In this document: positions 44,128-51,109 of the stretch, piece by piece
How positions within the stretch are numbered: position 1 is the stretch's first letter
Layout of the letters: each line of letters begins with the position of its first letter
Assembly (NCBI RefSeq): GCF_000166195.2
Contig: NZ_CM001403.1
Location: forward strand, 2,622,432 to 2,686,431
Source: Mucilaginibacter paludis DSM 18603
GTDB lineage: Bacteria > Bacteroidota > Bacteroidia > Sphingobacteriales > Sphingobacteriaceae
Direction: 5' to 3'
DNA length: 64,000 nt
Made by a program: the position numbers and the translations under genes
The notes under the pieces: generated by a model
What the model was told of the DNA's origin: nothing
The model's database searches: none
Seen by the model: only the letters and a program-made list of their open reading frames with translations

Positions 44128-45213
44128 ATGAAGCTGTTCTATTCTATTTTAATTGTTATGTTAACCATCAATGTGGCAAAGGGCCAGTCAAACCGGGTTG
44201 ACAAAGTAGTGGATTCTTGTATTACAAAAAGAAATTTTAATGGGGCAGTTTTAATAGCCCGAAATGGCAAAATAGATTATATAAAATACACTGGTTTAGC
44301 AAATCGTCATTATAATATTCCATTCTCCGCTAAAAGCAGATTTCAGATATTTTCGGTAACCAAAACGTTCACTGCCGTACTGATTATGCAACTGTACCAA
44401 CAAGGCAAGATCAATCTTGATTCAACAATAGCGGCCTATTACCCAGAATACAAAGGCGAAGCCGCTCACAAAGTAACTGTCAGGAACTTGCTAACTTATA
44501 GTAGTGGCCGCTATTTAAAAGAAATGGATCCCAAGTTTATTCCGGAAGCTTATGACCAAAATTTGTGGCCGGTTGATACGTTCATTAACCGATATTGCTC
44601 CGAGAAATTGATTGATACCCCAGGTACTAAATTCAATTATAGCAATGGCGATTATATTTTACTGGGCAGGATAATAGAGAAGATCTACAAAAAGCCATTT
44701 GATGTGATCCTGCGTGAAAAAATACTCATGCCACTTAAAATGCTTAATACCAACTACCTGCGTCATGAAGATATTGTACCGGATCTGGACGAAGGCTATC
44801 GCAATAAGGAGGGTAGCGTTGACTCCTTGATCATGCCCACTAACCATTATATCGATAATCATTTTTCTGCTGGAGCGATGTATTCTACGGCACAAGATTT
44901 ATTAATTTTTGACCAGGCTATTTTTAGCCATACACTGCTTAAAAAATCGACGGTGGATACTATGTTAACTTCTTATCCAAAACTGGGTGATGTAGCCTTT
45001 GGCTTTTGGGTATATCCCAGAAAGATAGGTAATACAAATACCGTTTTTGCTGAGAGACAAGGTGGTGGCTACGGTAACGAATCGAACTGGGTACACTTGA
45101 TAGATAAAGGAGTAACGCTCATATTGTTGTCGAATACTGAAACTACTGATTTAAACAAAATGAGATTAGATGTATTAAATGTTTACTTAAATAGCAAACA
45201 GGTTCGCAATTGA
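44128..45213 (+). CDS. Secreted serine hydrolase (class C beta-lactamase-like)
   Basis: A 361-residue exported protein with start at ATG 44128 and signal peptide MKLFYSILIVMLTINVAKGQ. Penicillin-binding-protein fold: nucleophile Ser in FSVTKTF (S-x-x-K), the YSN motif in KFNYSNGDYILLG, and a glycine-rich third motif position at RQGGGYGN. Such proteins are esterases, D-amino peptidases or beta-lactamase relatives; the exact role cannot be told. Accessory gene in the rtcB-Ro60 interval. Confidence 0.85.
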   Translation: MKLFYSILIVMLTINVAKGQSNRVDKVVDSCITKRNFNGAVLIARNGKIDYIKYTGLANRHYNIPFSAKSRFQIFSVTKTFTAVLIMQLYQQGKINLDSTIAAYYPEYKGEAAHKVTVRNLLTYSSGRYLKEMDPKFIPEAYDQNLWPVDTFINRYCSEKLIDTPGTKFNYSNGDYILLGRIIEKIYKKPFDVILREKILMPLKMLNTNYLRHEDIVPDLDEGYRNKEGSVDSLIMPTNHYIDNHFSAGAMYSTAQDLLIFDQAIFSHTLLKKSTVDTMLTSYPKLGDVAFGFWVYPRKIGNTNTVFAERQGGGYGNESNWVHLIDKGVTLILLSNTETTDLNKMRLDVLNVYLNSKQVRN

Positions 45214-45238
45214 GCTATTGTATTAATAGGTCAATTAC

Positions 45239-45292
45239 CTGTCGCATATGTCTTTGCTTATGGTCATCATGCTAAGTAGGCCAGCAATGCAG
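45239..45292 (-). repeat. CAAG-palindrome repeat, copy f
   Basis: Diverged copy sharing GGTCATCATGCTAAGTAG with copy c. Confidence 0.45.
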
Positions 45293-45330
45293 CTTATACT
45301 TCTCCGCTATATTTTATTAATTTAATACCG

Positions 45331-45924
45331 TTACGGTGTGTAGGTTTTGATCACCCTGTCAAGTACTGTTTTAAAATTGGTTTGATAGGCGGGTTTCTGG
45401 TCATTATTAATGAGCACTAAGTCTGTATGCTTTACCGGCTTACCATCTACAAACTCATAAATGCTTGATAACAGTAAAGATTTACCTGGCTGTATGTTTC
45501 TCCACAAAAAAGCGGAGGGCCTTGGTATGGCTTGTTATGGCTATCTTTTAATTGAGCCTCTTTTTGAAGCACCACCGACTTGCCATACCGTTGAGATACA
45601 TACTTATAGATTGCTTCTGATTCTGCAGTGGTTTCAAATCCAATAATGACCCCAACTAATCTCTTCTCTTCGATAGAGTTGAGCAAAAATGCAACAAACA
45701 ATGTTCCGTTAATAACACAGGCCCAAAACTGTAACCTCCAATATCATAAGTGGTATAAGCCGGTAAAGAGGTTAATGGTTCTGATCTATCGGCAGATTTT
45801 TTACGATCTTTTACGATAACCCGCGGATCTTCTCTAAATGTCAATTTCTCTAAATCCACTTTTTGTTGTGCGCTACATGAATAGCCCACTAAAGCTGTTA
45901 GTAAAATATTAATAATCGTTTCAT
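45331..45924 (-). pseudogene. Degenerate lipoprotein gene with at least three frameshifts
   Basis: ATG 45924 begins MKRLLI, then the frame shifts to LLTALVGYSCSAQQ, a lipoprotein signal. It continues YDIGGYSFGPVLL, shifts near 45700 into FVAFLLNSIEEKRLVGVIIG, and shifts again near 45517 into FLWRNIQPGKSLLLSSIYEF and a TAA at 45331. Joined, this is a roughly 195-residue lipoprotein of unknown family. The coding pattern in all pieces shows recent decay. Confidence 0.7.
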
Positions 45925-46014
45925 CAAATTTTTAATCAACATAAAATTTGCACTGATACCGGATACATATTCTAAACTCTTTATCACAGCAAACTTGGTT
46001 ATCAGCCCCCAATG

Positions 46015-46042
46015 CTACCGCAAGGTACTGTCGCTTGTGGCT
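46015..46042 (-). repeat. CAAG-palindrome repeat, copy e
   Basis: Minus strand reads GCCACAAGCGACAGTACCTT then GCGGTAG. It overlaps and encodes the end of the zinc-ribbon gene. Confidence 0.6.
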
Positions 46043-46398
46043 TGCTCATGCCAGTCATACCCACAAAACCTGCACTGCTTCGCCTGTGGTGTCCTGGCCA
46101 ATTTACCGCACTTAGGGCACCAATTGAAAAACACTTCATTAGGCTGCTCTTTTAATATACGCTCTGCGCAGTTTAATATAAACTTTACATATCCCTCCTC
46201 CAATTGCGCTAATATTTCAGGCTCGTCGGTTAACCACTGATTGCGCAGATATATTTTAGTTCGTATTTCGCTATCGGGCATTTCGCGTAACTTCAACGAG
46301 TGGCGATGATGCTTTAATGCTATCATTTCCGGCTCAGTAAGCAGGCCCATGTAATGTGTGATAATATAGTTTGCATTTCCAGGCGTTACTGTCTCCAT
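46015..46398 (-). CDS. Small zinc-ribbon protein next to Ro60
   Basis: A 127-residue protein, helical for the first 95 residues and ending in a zinc ribbon: WCPKCGK and QCRFCGYDWHE. The last residues (QATSDSTLR) are encoded by a copy of the CAAG-palindrome repeat, so the C-terminus was extended by that element. It is divergent from Ro60, whose promoter lies between them. No family recognised. Confidence 0.6.
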   Translation of the reverse strand: METVTPGNANYIITHYMGLLTEPEMIALKHHRHSLKLREMPDSEIRTKIYLRNQWLTDEPEILAQLEEGYVKFILNCAERILKEQPNEVFFNWCPKCGKLARTPQAKQCRFCGYDWHEQATSDSTLR

Positions 46399-46428
46399 TT
46401 TATAAATATCGCAAAAAAATAAAACAAT

Positions 46429-46493
46429 TCTACCTGCGCAAATACACTGCGCAGCACCTCTTCATCTTTGTATCAACAAAACAAAAAAGGAGG
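46429..46493 (+). promoter_or_regulatory. Ro60 promoter/operator and strong ribosome site
   Basis: TGCGCAAATACACTGCGCA (46435-46453) followed by TTTGTATCA (46467-46475) repeats the rtcB upstream block. A full AGGAGG (46488-46493) lies 6 nt before ATG 46500, unusual in Bacteroidota, and fixes the start there rather than at the upstream in-frame ATG. Confidence 0.7.
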
Positions 46494-46499
46494 TTCAAA

Positions 46500-48083
46500 A
46501 TGAAATTCAACCTGTTAAGCAAAACAAAAACACAAACGGTTAACCATGCCGGCGAAAAGGCGTTTACGCTATCGGCGGAGATGGAGCTGTACACAGCCGT
46601 GGTTACCTGGAGCTTAAACGATAGTTTTTACGAGAAAGACGAGGCACGTTTAAACCGCTTGCGTCACCTGATATATGCCTGCGAGCCACGCTTTGTAGCC
46701 AAGCTGGCGGTGTATGCCCGCACCAAAATGTATATGCGTTCGGTACCGCTGGTGCTGGTTACCGAATTGGCTAAGCTGCACTCGGGCGATAACCTGGTCG
46801 CCCGGGCAACGGCAGGGGTAGTTAACCGTGCGGACGAGATCACAGAGCTATTGGCCTGCTACGAATTGCTAAACCAACGCACCGGCACCAAAAAGCTGAA
46901 CCGGCTGAGCAAGCAATTGCAAAAAGGACTAAGCGAAGCCTTTAACCGTTTCGATGGGTACCAGTTTGCCAAGTACAACCGCGATGGCGCTATCAAACTG
47001 CGCGATGCCTTGTTTTTGGTTCACCCACGGGCAAAGGATGATGCACAGCAAGAGCTGTTCAACAAAATAGTGAACGGTACTTTAGAAACGCCTTACACCT
47101 GGGAGGTGGAGTTATCGGCCATCGGCCAGGTACACTACGAGAGCGATGCGGCTAAGGCATTGGCCTTCCGCGCCAAGTGGGAAGAGCTGATAGACAGCGG
47201 CAAGTTAGGTTACATGGCTTTATTGCGTAACCTGCGCAACATACAAGAGGCGGGAGTAAGCTATGCACATTTCGAGAAGGTATGCGCCCGTTTGGCTGAT
47301 GCCGGTGAGGTAGCTAAGGCCGAGCAGTTCCCGTTCCGTTATTTGGCGGCTTATCGCGAGCTGATCAATCCTGTAGTTAGCAAAGTACCTGCGCCAGGTG
47401 TATTGGCAAAGCTAACCGCTTTAATGCAAGGCAGTAACAAAGGTTACACTGGTGAACTGTTGAGCGCTTTAGAAAAAGCTGTACAGGCAAGCGCAGTCAA
47501 CATCAAAGGTTTCGACGAGGACACCCGTGTGCTGTTAGCCTGCGATGTTTCGGGATCTATGCAGGTACCGGTATCTGCCAAAAGCAAGATACTCTTATAC
47601 GATGTGGGCTTGATGCTGGCCATGCTGTTGCAAAGCCGTTGTAAAAACGTGGAGGTAGGTATGTTTGGCGACAAATGGAAAACCATCAGCGTACCACGCC
47701 ATAACATATTAGGTAACGTACAGGAGTTTTACCGCCGCGAGGGCGAGGTGGGTTATGCCACTAACGGCTACCTGATTATCAAAGATATATTACAGCGTAA
47801 GGTACAACTGGACAAGGTATTTTTATTTACCGATGGCCAGTTATGGAACAGCAACAACACTGCCGACCATATCCAAACTTTATGGTTACGGTACAAGGCC
47901 GAGGTATCGCCAAGCGCGAAACTCTACCTGTTCGACCTGAAAGGCTACGGACAAGCGCCATTGCAAATATTACGCAATGATGTGTACCTGGTAGCCGGCT
48001 GGAGCGATAAAGTTTTTGAGGTGTTAGCAGCCTTAGAAAACGGTGGCTCGGCGCTGGATGCTATTAATAAAACAGAGCTGTAG
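46500..48083 (+). CDS. rsr: Ro60-like TROVE / vWA RNA-binding protein
   Basis: A 527-residue ring-type RNA chaperone. Residues about 20-330 form the TROVE HEAT-like ring (for example ARTKMYMRSVPLVLVTELA and GYMALLRNLRNIQEAGVS). Residues 340-520 form a vWA domain with an intact MIDAS: D349-x-S-G-S, T421 and D445. Bacterial Ro proteins bind Y RNAs and tether PNPase for structured-RNA decay or help rRNA maturation. Directly downstream lies an array of seven Y-RNA-like units, and rtcB with a matching promoter is 5.5 kb upstream. Palindromic element E overlaps the stop. Confidence 0.95.
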   Translation: MKFNLLSKTKTQTVNHAGEKAFTLSAEMELYTAVVTWSLNDSFYEKDEARLNRLRHLIYACEPRFVAKLAVYARTKMYMRSVPLVLVTELAKLHSGDNLVARATAGVVNRADEITELLACYELLNQRTGTKKLNRLSKQLQKGLSEAFNRFDGYQFAKYNRDGAIKLRDALFLVHPRAKDDAQQELFNKIVNGTLETPYTWEVELSAIGQVHYESDAAKALAFRAKWEELIDSGKLGYMALLRNLRNIQEAGVSYAHFEKVCARLADAGEVAKAEQFPFRYLAAYRELINPVVSKVPAPGVLAKLTALMQGSNKGYTGELLSALEKAVQASAVNIKGFDEDTRVLLACDVSGSMQVPVSAKSKILLYDVGLMLAMLLQSRCKNVEVGMFGDKWKTISVPRHNILGNVQEFYRREGEVGYATNGYLIIKDILQRKVQLDKVFLFTDGQLWNSNNTADHIQTLWLRYKAEVSPSAKLYLFDLKGYGQAPLQILRNDVYLVAGWSDKVFEVLAALENGGSALDAINKTEL

Positions 48084-48114
48084 AGCCCCCCAGCCCCCTA
48101 AAGGGGGAGCTTTT
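48084..48114 (+). repeat. GC-rich palindromic element, copy E, after Ro60
   Basis: GCCCCCCAGCCCCCTAAAGG starts 3 nt after the start of the stop codon, as copy D does after rtcB. Ends in AGCTTTT. Confidence 0.8.
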
Positions 48115-48142
48115 GATTTGCGTATTCAGCTTTTGCAAGTCA

Positions 48143-48170
48143 GTTTCCCCTTTAGGGGGGTTAGGGGCTT
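48143..48170 (-). repeat. GC-rich palindromic element, copy F
   Basis: A shorter inverted relative of copy E (TTTCCCCTTTAGGGGGGTTA), 29 nt from it; together they form an inverted pair before the Y-RNA array. Confidence 0.7.
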
Positions 48171-48172
48171 AT

Positions 48173-48307
48173 AAAAGAAGGTGTCGTAAATAAGTCTTAC
48201 TTCGATTAGGGACGCAGGGGTTGGCGGTTCGAGTCCGTTCCCGCAAGGGTAGCTCAATTGGATAGAGCACTGTGAAAGATTGGCTTGTTGACTGTTGCCC
48301 TTCTTTT
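48173..48307 (+). ncRNA. Y-RNA-like unit 1 with permuted tRNA-like module
   Basis: Ends pair perfectly over 9 bp (AAAAGAAGG / CCTTCTTTT). Conserved GGTGTCGTAAA and TTACTTCG follow the 5' arm; the upper stem is AAGTC/GGCTT. Inside is a T-arm (GGCGG-TTCGAGT-CCGTT), then CCC-GCAA-GGG, then a D-arm (TAGCTCAATTGGATAGAGCA). This is tRNA order rearranged, with the acceptor shortened to 3 bp and capped by a GNRA tetraloop, as described for bacterial YrlA RNAs. Length 135 nt. Confidence 0.88.
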
Positions 48308-48322
48308 AAAGATATTGAAAAT

Positions 48323-48455
48323 AAAAAGGTGTCGTAAACAGGTGTTACTTCGCAATCCAAAACTGGTGTCGTCGGTTCAAGTCCGACCCTTGAAAAAGGT
48401 AGCTCAGATGGTTAGAGCACAGAGAAAAAAGCACTTGTTAACTGTTACCCTTTTT
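48323..48455 (+). ncRNA. Y-RNA-like unit 2 with permuted tRNA-like module
   Basis: End stem AAAAAGG/CCTTTTT; conserved GGTGTCGTAAAC and GTTACTTCG; upper stem AGGTG/CACTT. Module: T-arm TCGG-TTCAAGT-CCGA, mini acceptor CCTT-GAAA-AAGG, D-arm AGCTCAGATGGTTAGAGCA. 133 nt. Confidence 0.88.
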
Positions 48456-48475
48456 AACAAAAAACGAATTGAACA

Positions 48476-48602
48476 TATAAGGATGCCGTAGAAACGGGTT
48501 ACTTCGCTCATGAAGGGGGTGGGCAGTGTGGTGTAAGCTATGCTGAGGGTTCGAGTCCCTACAAGCGAGCCCCCGTCCCGCGTTCGCCTGTCGCTCCTTA
48601 TA
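48476..48602 (+). ncRNA. Y-RNA-like unit 3, T-arm-like hairpin only
   Basis: End stem TATAAGGA/TCCTTATA; conserved GGATGCCGTAGAAA and GTTACTTCG; likely upper stem CGGG/CCCG. It holds a T-arm-like AGGG-TTCGAGT-CCCT but no recognisable D-arm after it. 127 nt. Confidence 0.75.
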
Positions 48603-48608
48603 AAATAT

Positions 48609-48740
48609 AAAAGGTGTCGTAAACGAGTGTTACTTCATAACGCTGCGGTCGCCGGTTCGAGTCCGGCCCTGTAAAAAGGTACCTCAGTTGGATTAGAGGA
48701 CAGCACAAAACCATAGTCACTTGTTGCTTTTTACCCTTTT
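48609..48740 (+). ncRNA. Y-RNA-like unit 4 with permuted tRNA-like module
   Basis: End stem AAAAGG/CCTTTT; conserved GGTGTCGTAAAC and GTTACTTC; upper stem AGTG/CACT. T-arm GCCGG-TTCGAGT-CCGGC, short capped acceptor (CC...GG), D-arm with stem CCTC/GAGG. In units 1 and 2 the same D-stem is GCTC/GAGC, so both sides changed together. 132 nt. Confidence 0.88.
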
Positions 48741-48749
48741 TCAAGATAT

Positions 48750-48829
48750 AAAAGAAGATGCCGTAGATCAGCGTTACTTCGACTGTCAATCGCAAATACC
48801 AATCGCTGGTTACCTGTTGCTCTTCTTTT
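48750..48829 (+). ncRNA. Y-RNA-like unit 5, short form without tRNA module
   Basis: End stem AAAAGAAGA/TCTTCTTTT (9 bp perfect); conserved GATGCCGTAGA and GTTACTTCG; upper stem CAGCG/CGCTG. Only about 30 nt fill the loop, with no T- or D-arm. 80 nt, the size of a minimal Ro-binding Y RNA. Confidence 0.8.
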
Positions 48830-48836
48830 AAAACCT

Positions 48837-48966
48837 GAAAGGTGCCGTAAACTGGTGATACTTCGGTTAGAGCGTCCCGAAAGGGAAGGCCGGTGGTTCA
48901 AATCCACCCGGCGATTTAGGTCGCAAGTAGCTCAGTAAAAACTCACCGGTTGCTTTTTGCCCTTTT
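48837..48966 (+). ncRNA. Y-RNA-like unit 6 with tRNA-like module
   Basis: End stem GAAAGG/CCTTTT region; conserved GGTGCCGTAAAC and ATACTTCG; upper stem CTGGTG/CACCGG. Includes GGTTAGAGCG, a CCC-GAAA-GGG hairpin, T-arm GGTGG-TTCAAAT-CCACC, then GCGA/TCGC and a degraded AGCTCAG D-arm start. 130 nt. Confidence 0.8.
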
Positions 48967-48975
48967 TTAAAACAT

Positions 48976-49076
48976 AATGAAAGATGCCGTAAGTGTGTGA
49001 TACTTCGCCTGGTGAAACCGTGTAAGCGGTAGGGTTCGACTCCCATAAGACACATGCTGACTATTGCTCTTTCATT
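48976..49076 (+). ncRNA. Y-RNA-like unit 7, T-arm-like module
   Basis: End stem AATGAAAGA/TCTTTCATT; conserved GATGCCGTAAG and ATACTTCG; upper stem GTGTGT/ACACAT. Contains GGG-TTCGACT-CCC but no D-arm. 101 nt, ending 30 nt before the first RlaP gene. Confidence 0.78.
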
Positions 49077-49106
49077 TATATTTTGTAACCTTATATCATT
49101 GAATTT

Positions 49107-49862
49107 ATGACGGAAACTATCCTCCAAAAACTGCTCGAACTGGAGCAATCGGAAAATATAAAAATACTGTACGCCTGCGAATCAGGCAGCCGGGCCTGGG
49201 GCTTTGCCTCGCCTGATAGTGATTTTGACGTTCGCTTTATATACGTCAGACCGGTTAACAATTACCTGGGTATAACCGAGCTGCCAGATCATGTGGGGCT
49301 TCCTGTTAACGAGGTGCTGGACATAGGTGGTTGGGATATCAAAAAATCACTAACGCTATTTCTGAAATCAAACAGTACACTGTACGAATGGCTGCAATCG
49401 CCAATCGTATATCAGGAGCATACCGCTTTCGCTGATGATCTGCATAAGCTGATGCCGGAATACTTTTCATTACGATCAGGTGCTAACCATTACCTGTCAA
49501 TGGCATATAATACACTCCGGGACGACCTACAAACCGAAGAGGTTAAGCTGAAACGTTATTTCTACTCCCTTCGCCCGGCGTTGGCGTGTTTGTGGATAAT
49601 AGAAAAGCAAACGGTACCGCCGATGGAATTTGAGCCTTTAAGGGGCATGATAACCAATACTGAAGTTCAAAATGCCATAGATGAGTTACTTGAAAAGAAA
49701 AAAGATGCGGTTGAAAAAGCAATGATAGCACCTGTTACAATACTTAACCAATGGCTGAGTGATACGCTTGATTGGTGCAAAGAGCGTATATCTGAGCTTC
49801 CGTCCGAAAAGAAGTACCCTGATGAATTGAATAAGCTCTTTAGAAAATATATCCAGCCATGA
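49107..49862 (+). CDS. RlaP-family nucleotidyltransferase 1 (YcgL-like)
   Basis: A 251-residue DNA-polymerase-beta-fold nucleotidyltransferase. The active-site signature is CESGSRAWGFASPDSDFDVR (residues about 24-43) with the metal-binding SDxD pair. Later helices (KLKRYFYSLRPALACLWI) match COG3541/PF10127, named RlaP for its link to RNA-repair gene clusters. The reaction may be adding nucleotides to, or modifying, RNA ends. It follows the Y-RNA array by 30 nt and overlaps the second RlaP gene by 4 nt. Confidence 0.85.
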   Translation: MTETILQKLLELEQSENIKILYACESGSRAWGFASPDSDFDVRFIYVRPVNNYLGITELPDHVGLPVNEVLDIGGWDIKKSLTLFLKSNSTLYEWLQSPIVYQEHTAFADDLHKLMPEYFSLRSGANHYLSMAYNTLRDDLQTEEVKLKRYFYSLRPALACLWIIEKQTVPPMEFEPLRGMITNTEVQNAIDELLEKKKDAVEKAMIAPVTILNQWLSDTLDWCKERISELPSEKKYPDELNKLFRKYIQP

Positions 49863-50920
49863 ACTACGAGCAGTTAAAACAGCAAAAAGAACTGATCCTG
49901 CTGGATTGTATCAGCGGTAGTATAGCTTATAACCTGAATGTTACAGGCTCTGATGTGGATAAGAAAGGTATATTCATTATGCCGCAAAAGCAGCTTTATG
50001 GATTTGAGCGACAAGATCAGATAGCCAATTCCACCAACGATGAAGTATACTTTGAGATAGGCCGTTTCCTGGAGCTATTGACGAAAAATAATCCCAACAT
50101 ACTGGAACTGTTAAGTACGCCAAAAGAACACATCTTATTTCGCCACCCGTTAATGGACCTGATCAAACCGGAAGATTTCCTATCAAAACTTTGCCTGGAT
50201 ACATTTGCGGGTTATGCGCAAACACAGATCAAAAAAGCGAGAGGCTTAAACAAAAAGATCAATAAACCTTTGGATGCCGAACGTAAATCGGTATTACACT
50301 TCTGCTTCGTGATGCATAACAATGGCAGTATCCCGCTAAGGGAATGGCTAACAGAACATAACTTTACACAAGAAGAATGCGGCTTAGTTAATCTGGATCA
50401 TTTCAGAAATGTGTATTTATTGTACCATCAAAAGCAATTAACGGAAGGACGATTTAAAGGCATTATGTCAGGTGTTGATGCAGATGATGTACAATTAAGT
50501 TCTGTCCCTAAAGGAATAGAAAACATCGCTGTAATGACCTTTAACAAGGATAGCTACTCCATCTATTGCAGGGAATATAAAGAGTACCAGGAATGGGAGG
50601 CAAAGCGCAATGAACAACGTTACCGAAGTACGCTATCACATGGCAAAAGTTATGATGCTAAAAATATGATGCACACTTTCCGGCTCTTGAATATGGCCGA
50701 AGAAATTGCACTATACCGTCAAGTGATCGTTAAACGTGATGATCGTGATTTCCTGCTGAAGATCCGCAATGGTGAATTTGAGTATGATGAGCTAATGCGG
50801 ATGGTTGAAGAAAAGATGGAAAAGATCAAAGCGGCTTATGAAAAATCAACACTGCCTGACAGGCCTGATACTCAAATGGCCCAGGGTATTTTAATCCAGA
50901 TCAGGACTGCCTTTTATTGA
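49859..50920 (+). CDS. RlaP-family nucleotidyltransferase 2
   Basis: A 353-residue paralogue of the preceding gene, start overlapping its stop (ATGA). The signature is ISGSIAYNLNVTGSDVDKKG (about residues 19-38), with GS and SDxD conserved. The C-terminal half is longer and contains a charged helical region (YREYKEYQEWEAKRNEQRY type) and a HGKSYDAKNMMHTFRLL motif seen in RlaP proteins. Probably cotranscribed with RlaP 1, and functionally linked to the tRNA-like ncRNAs upstream. Confidence 0.85.
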   Translation: MNYEQLKQQKELILLDCISGSIAYNLNVTGSDVDKKGIFIMPQKQLYGFERQDQIANSTNDEVYFEIGRFLELLTKNNPNILELLSTPKEHILFRHPLMDLIKPEDFLSKLCLDTFAGYAQTQIKKARGLNKKINKPLDAERKSVLHFCFVMHNNGSIPLREWLTEHNFTQEECGLVNLDHFRNVYLLYHQKQLTEGRFKGIMSGVDADDVQLSSVPKGIENIAVMTFNKDSYSIYCREYKEYQEWEAKRNEQRYRSTLSHGKSYDAKNMMHTFRLLNMAEEIALYRQVIVKRDDRDFLLKIRNGEFEYDELMRMVEEKMEKIKAAYEKSTLPDRPDTQMAQGILIQIRTAFY

Positions 50921-51065
50921 GCTACTCAGGGTCTGCTAATTAATTGCCTCTACGTAATCAAATCGGGTGAACCCTATCTTACCCATTTTATTGTCTAACA
51001 ACGCCCCTCGTTAATCTCATTGAAGTCGTGAAGATAGATTACGCATAGAACAATCACTCAGTTGA

Positions 51066-51093
51066 GCTTTGGCGATTTAATTATCGCCAAAGC
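51066..51093. terminator. Perfect 11-bp hairpin between convergent genes
   Basis: GCTTTGGCGAT / ATCGCCAAAGC with a 6-nt loop, between the RlaP pair (plus) and the AhpD-like gene (minus). No long T tract, but position fits a shared terminator. Confidence 0.6.
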
Positions 51094-51109
51094 ATTTAGA
51101 GTTGACTGG

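Noticed and set aside
48200..49060. Ordinary tRNA genes, suggested by GGTTCGAGTCC and TAGCTCAGTTGG-like sequences
   Set aside because: T-arm comes before D-arm, there is no full 7-bp acceptor, no anticodon arm in the right place and no CCA-type end, so these are permuted tRNA-like modules, not tRNAs.
48173..49076. CRISPR array
   Set aside because: Units are 80-135 nt with internal covariation and no identical short repeats or uniform spacers, and no cas genes lie nearby.
48169..49148. Several short ORFs of 60-95 codons across the Y-RNA array
   Set aside because: They lie on both strands across the paired stems, have no coding pattern, and the repeats are explained as structured RNA.
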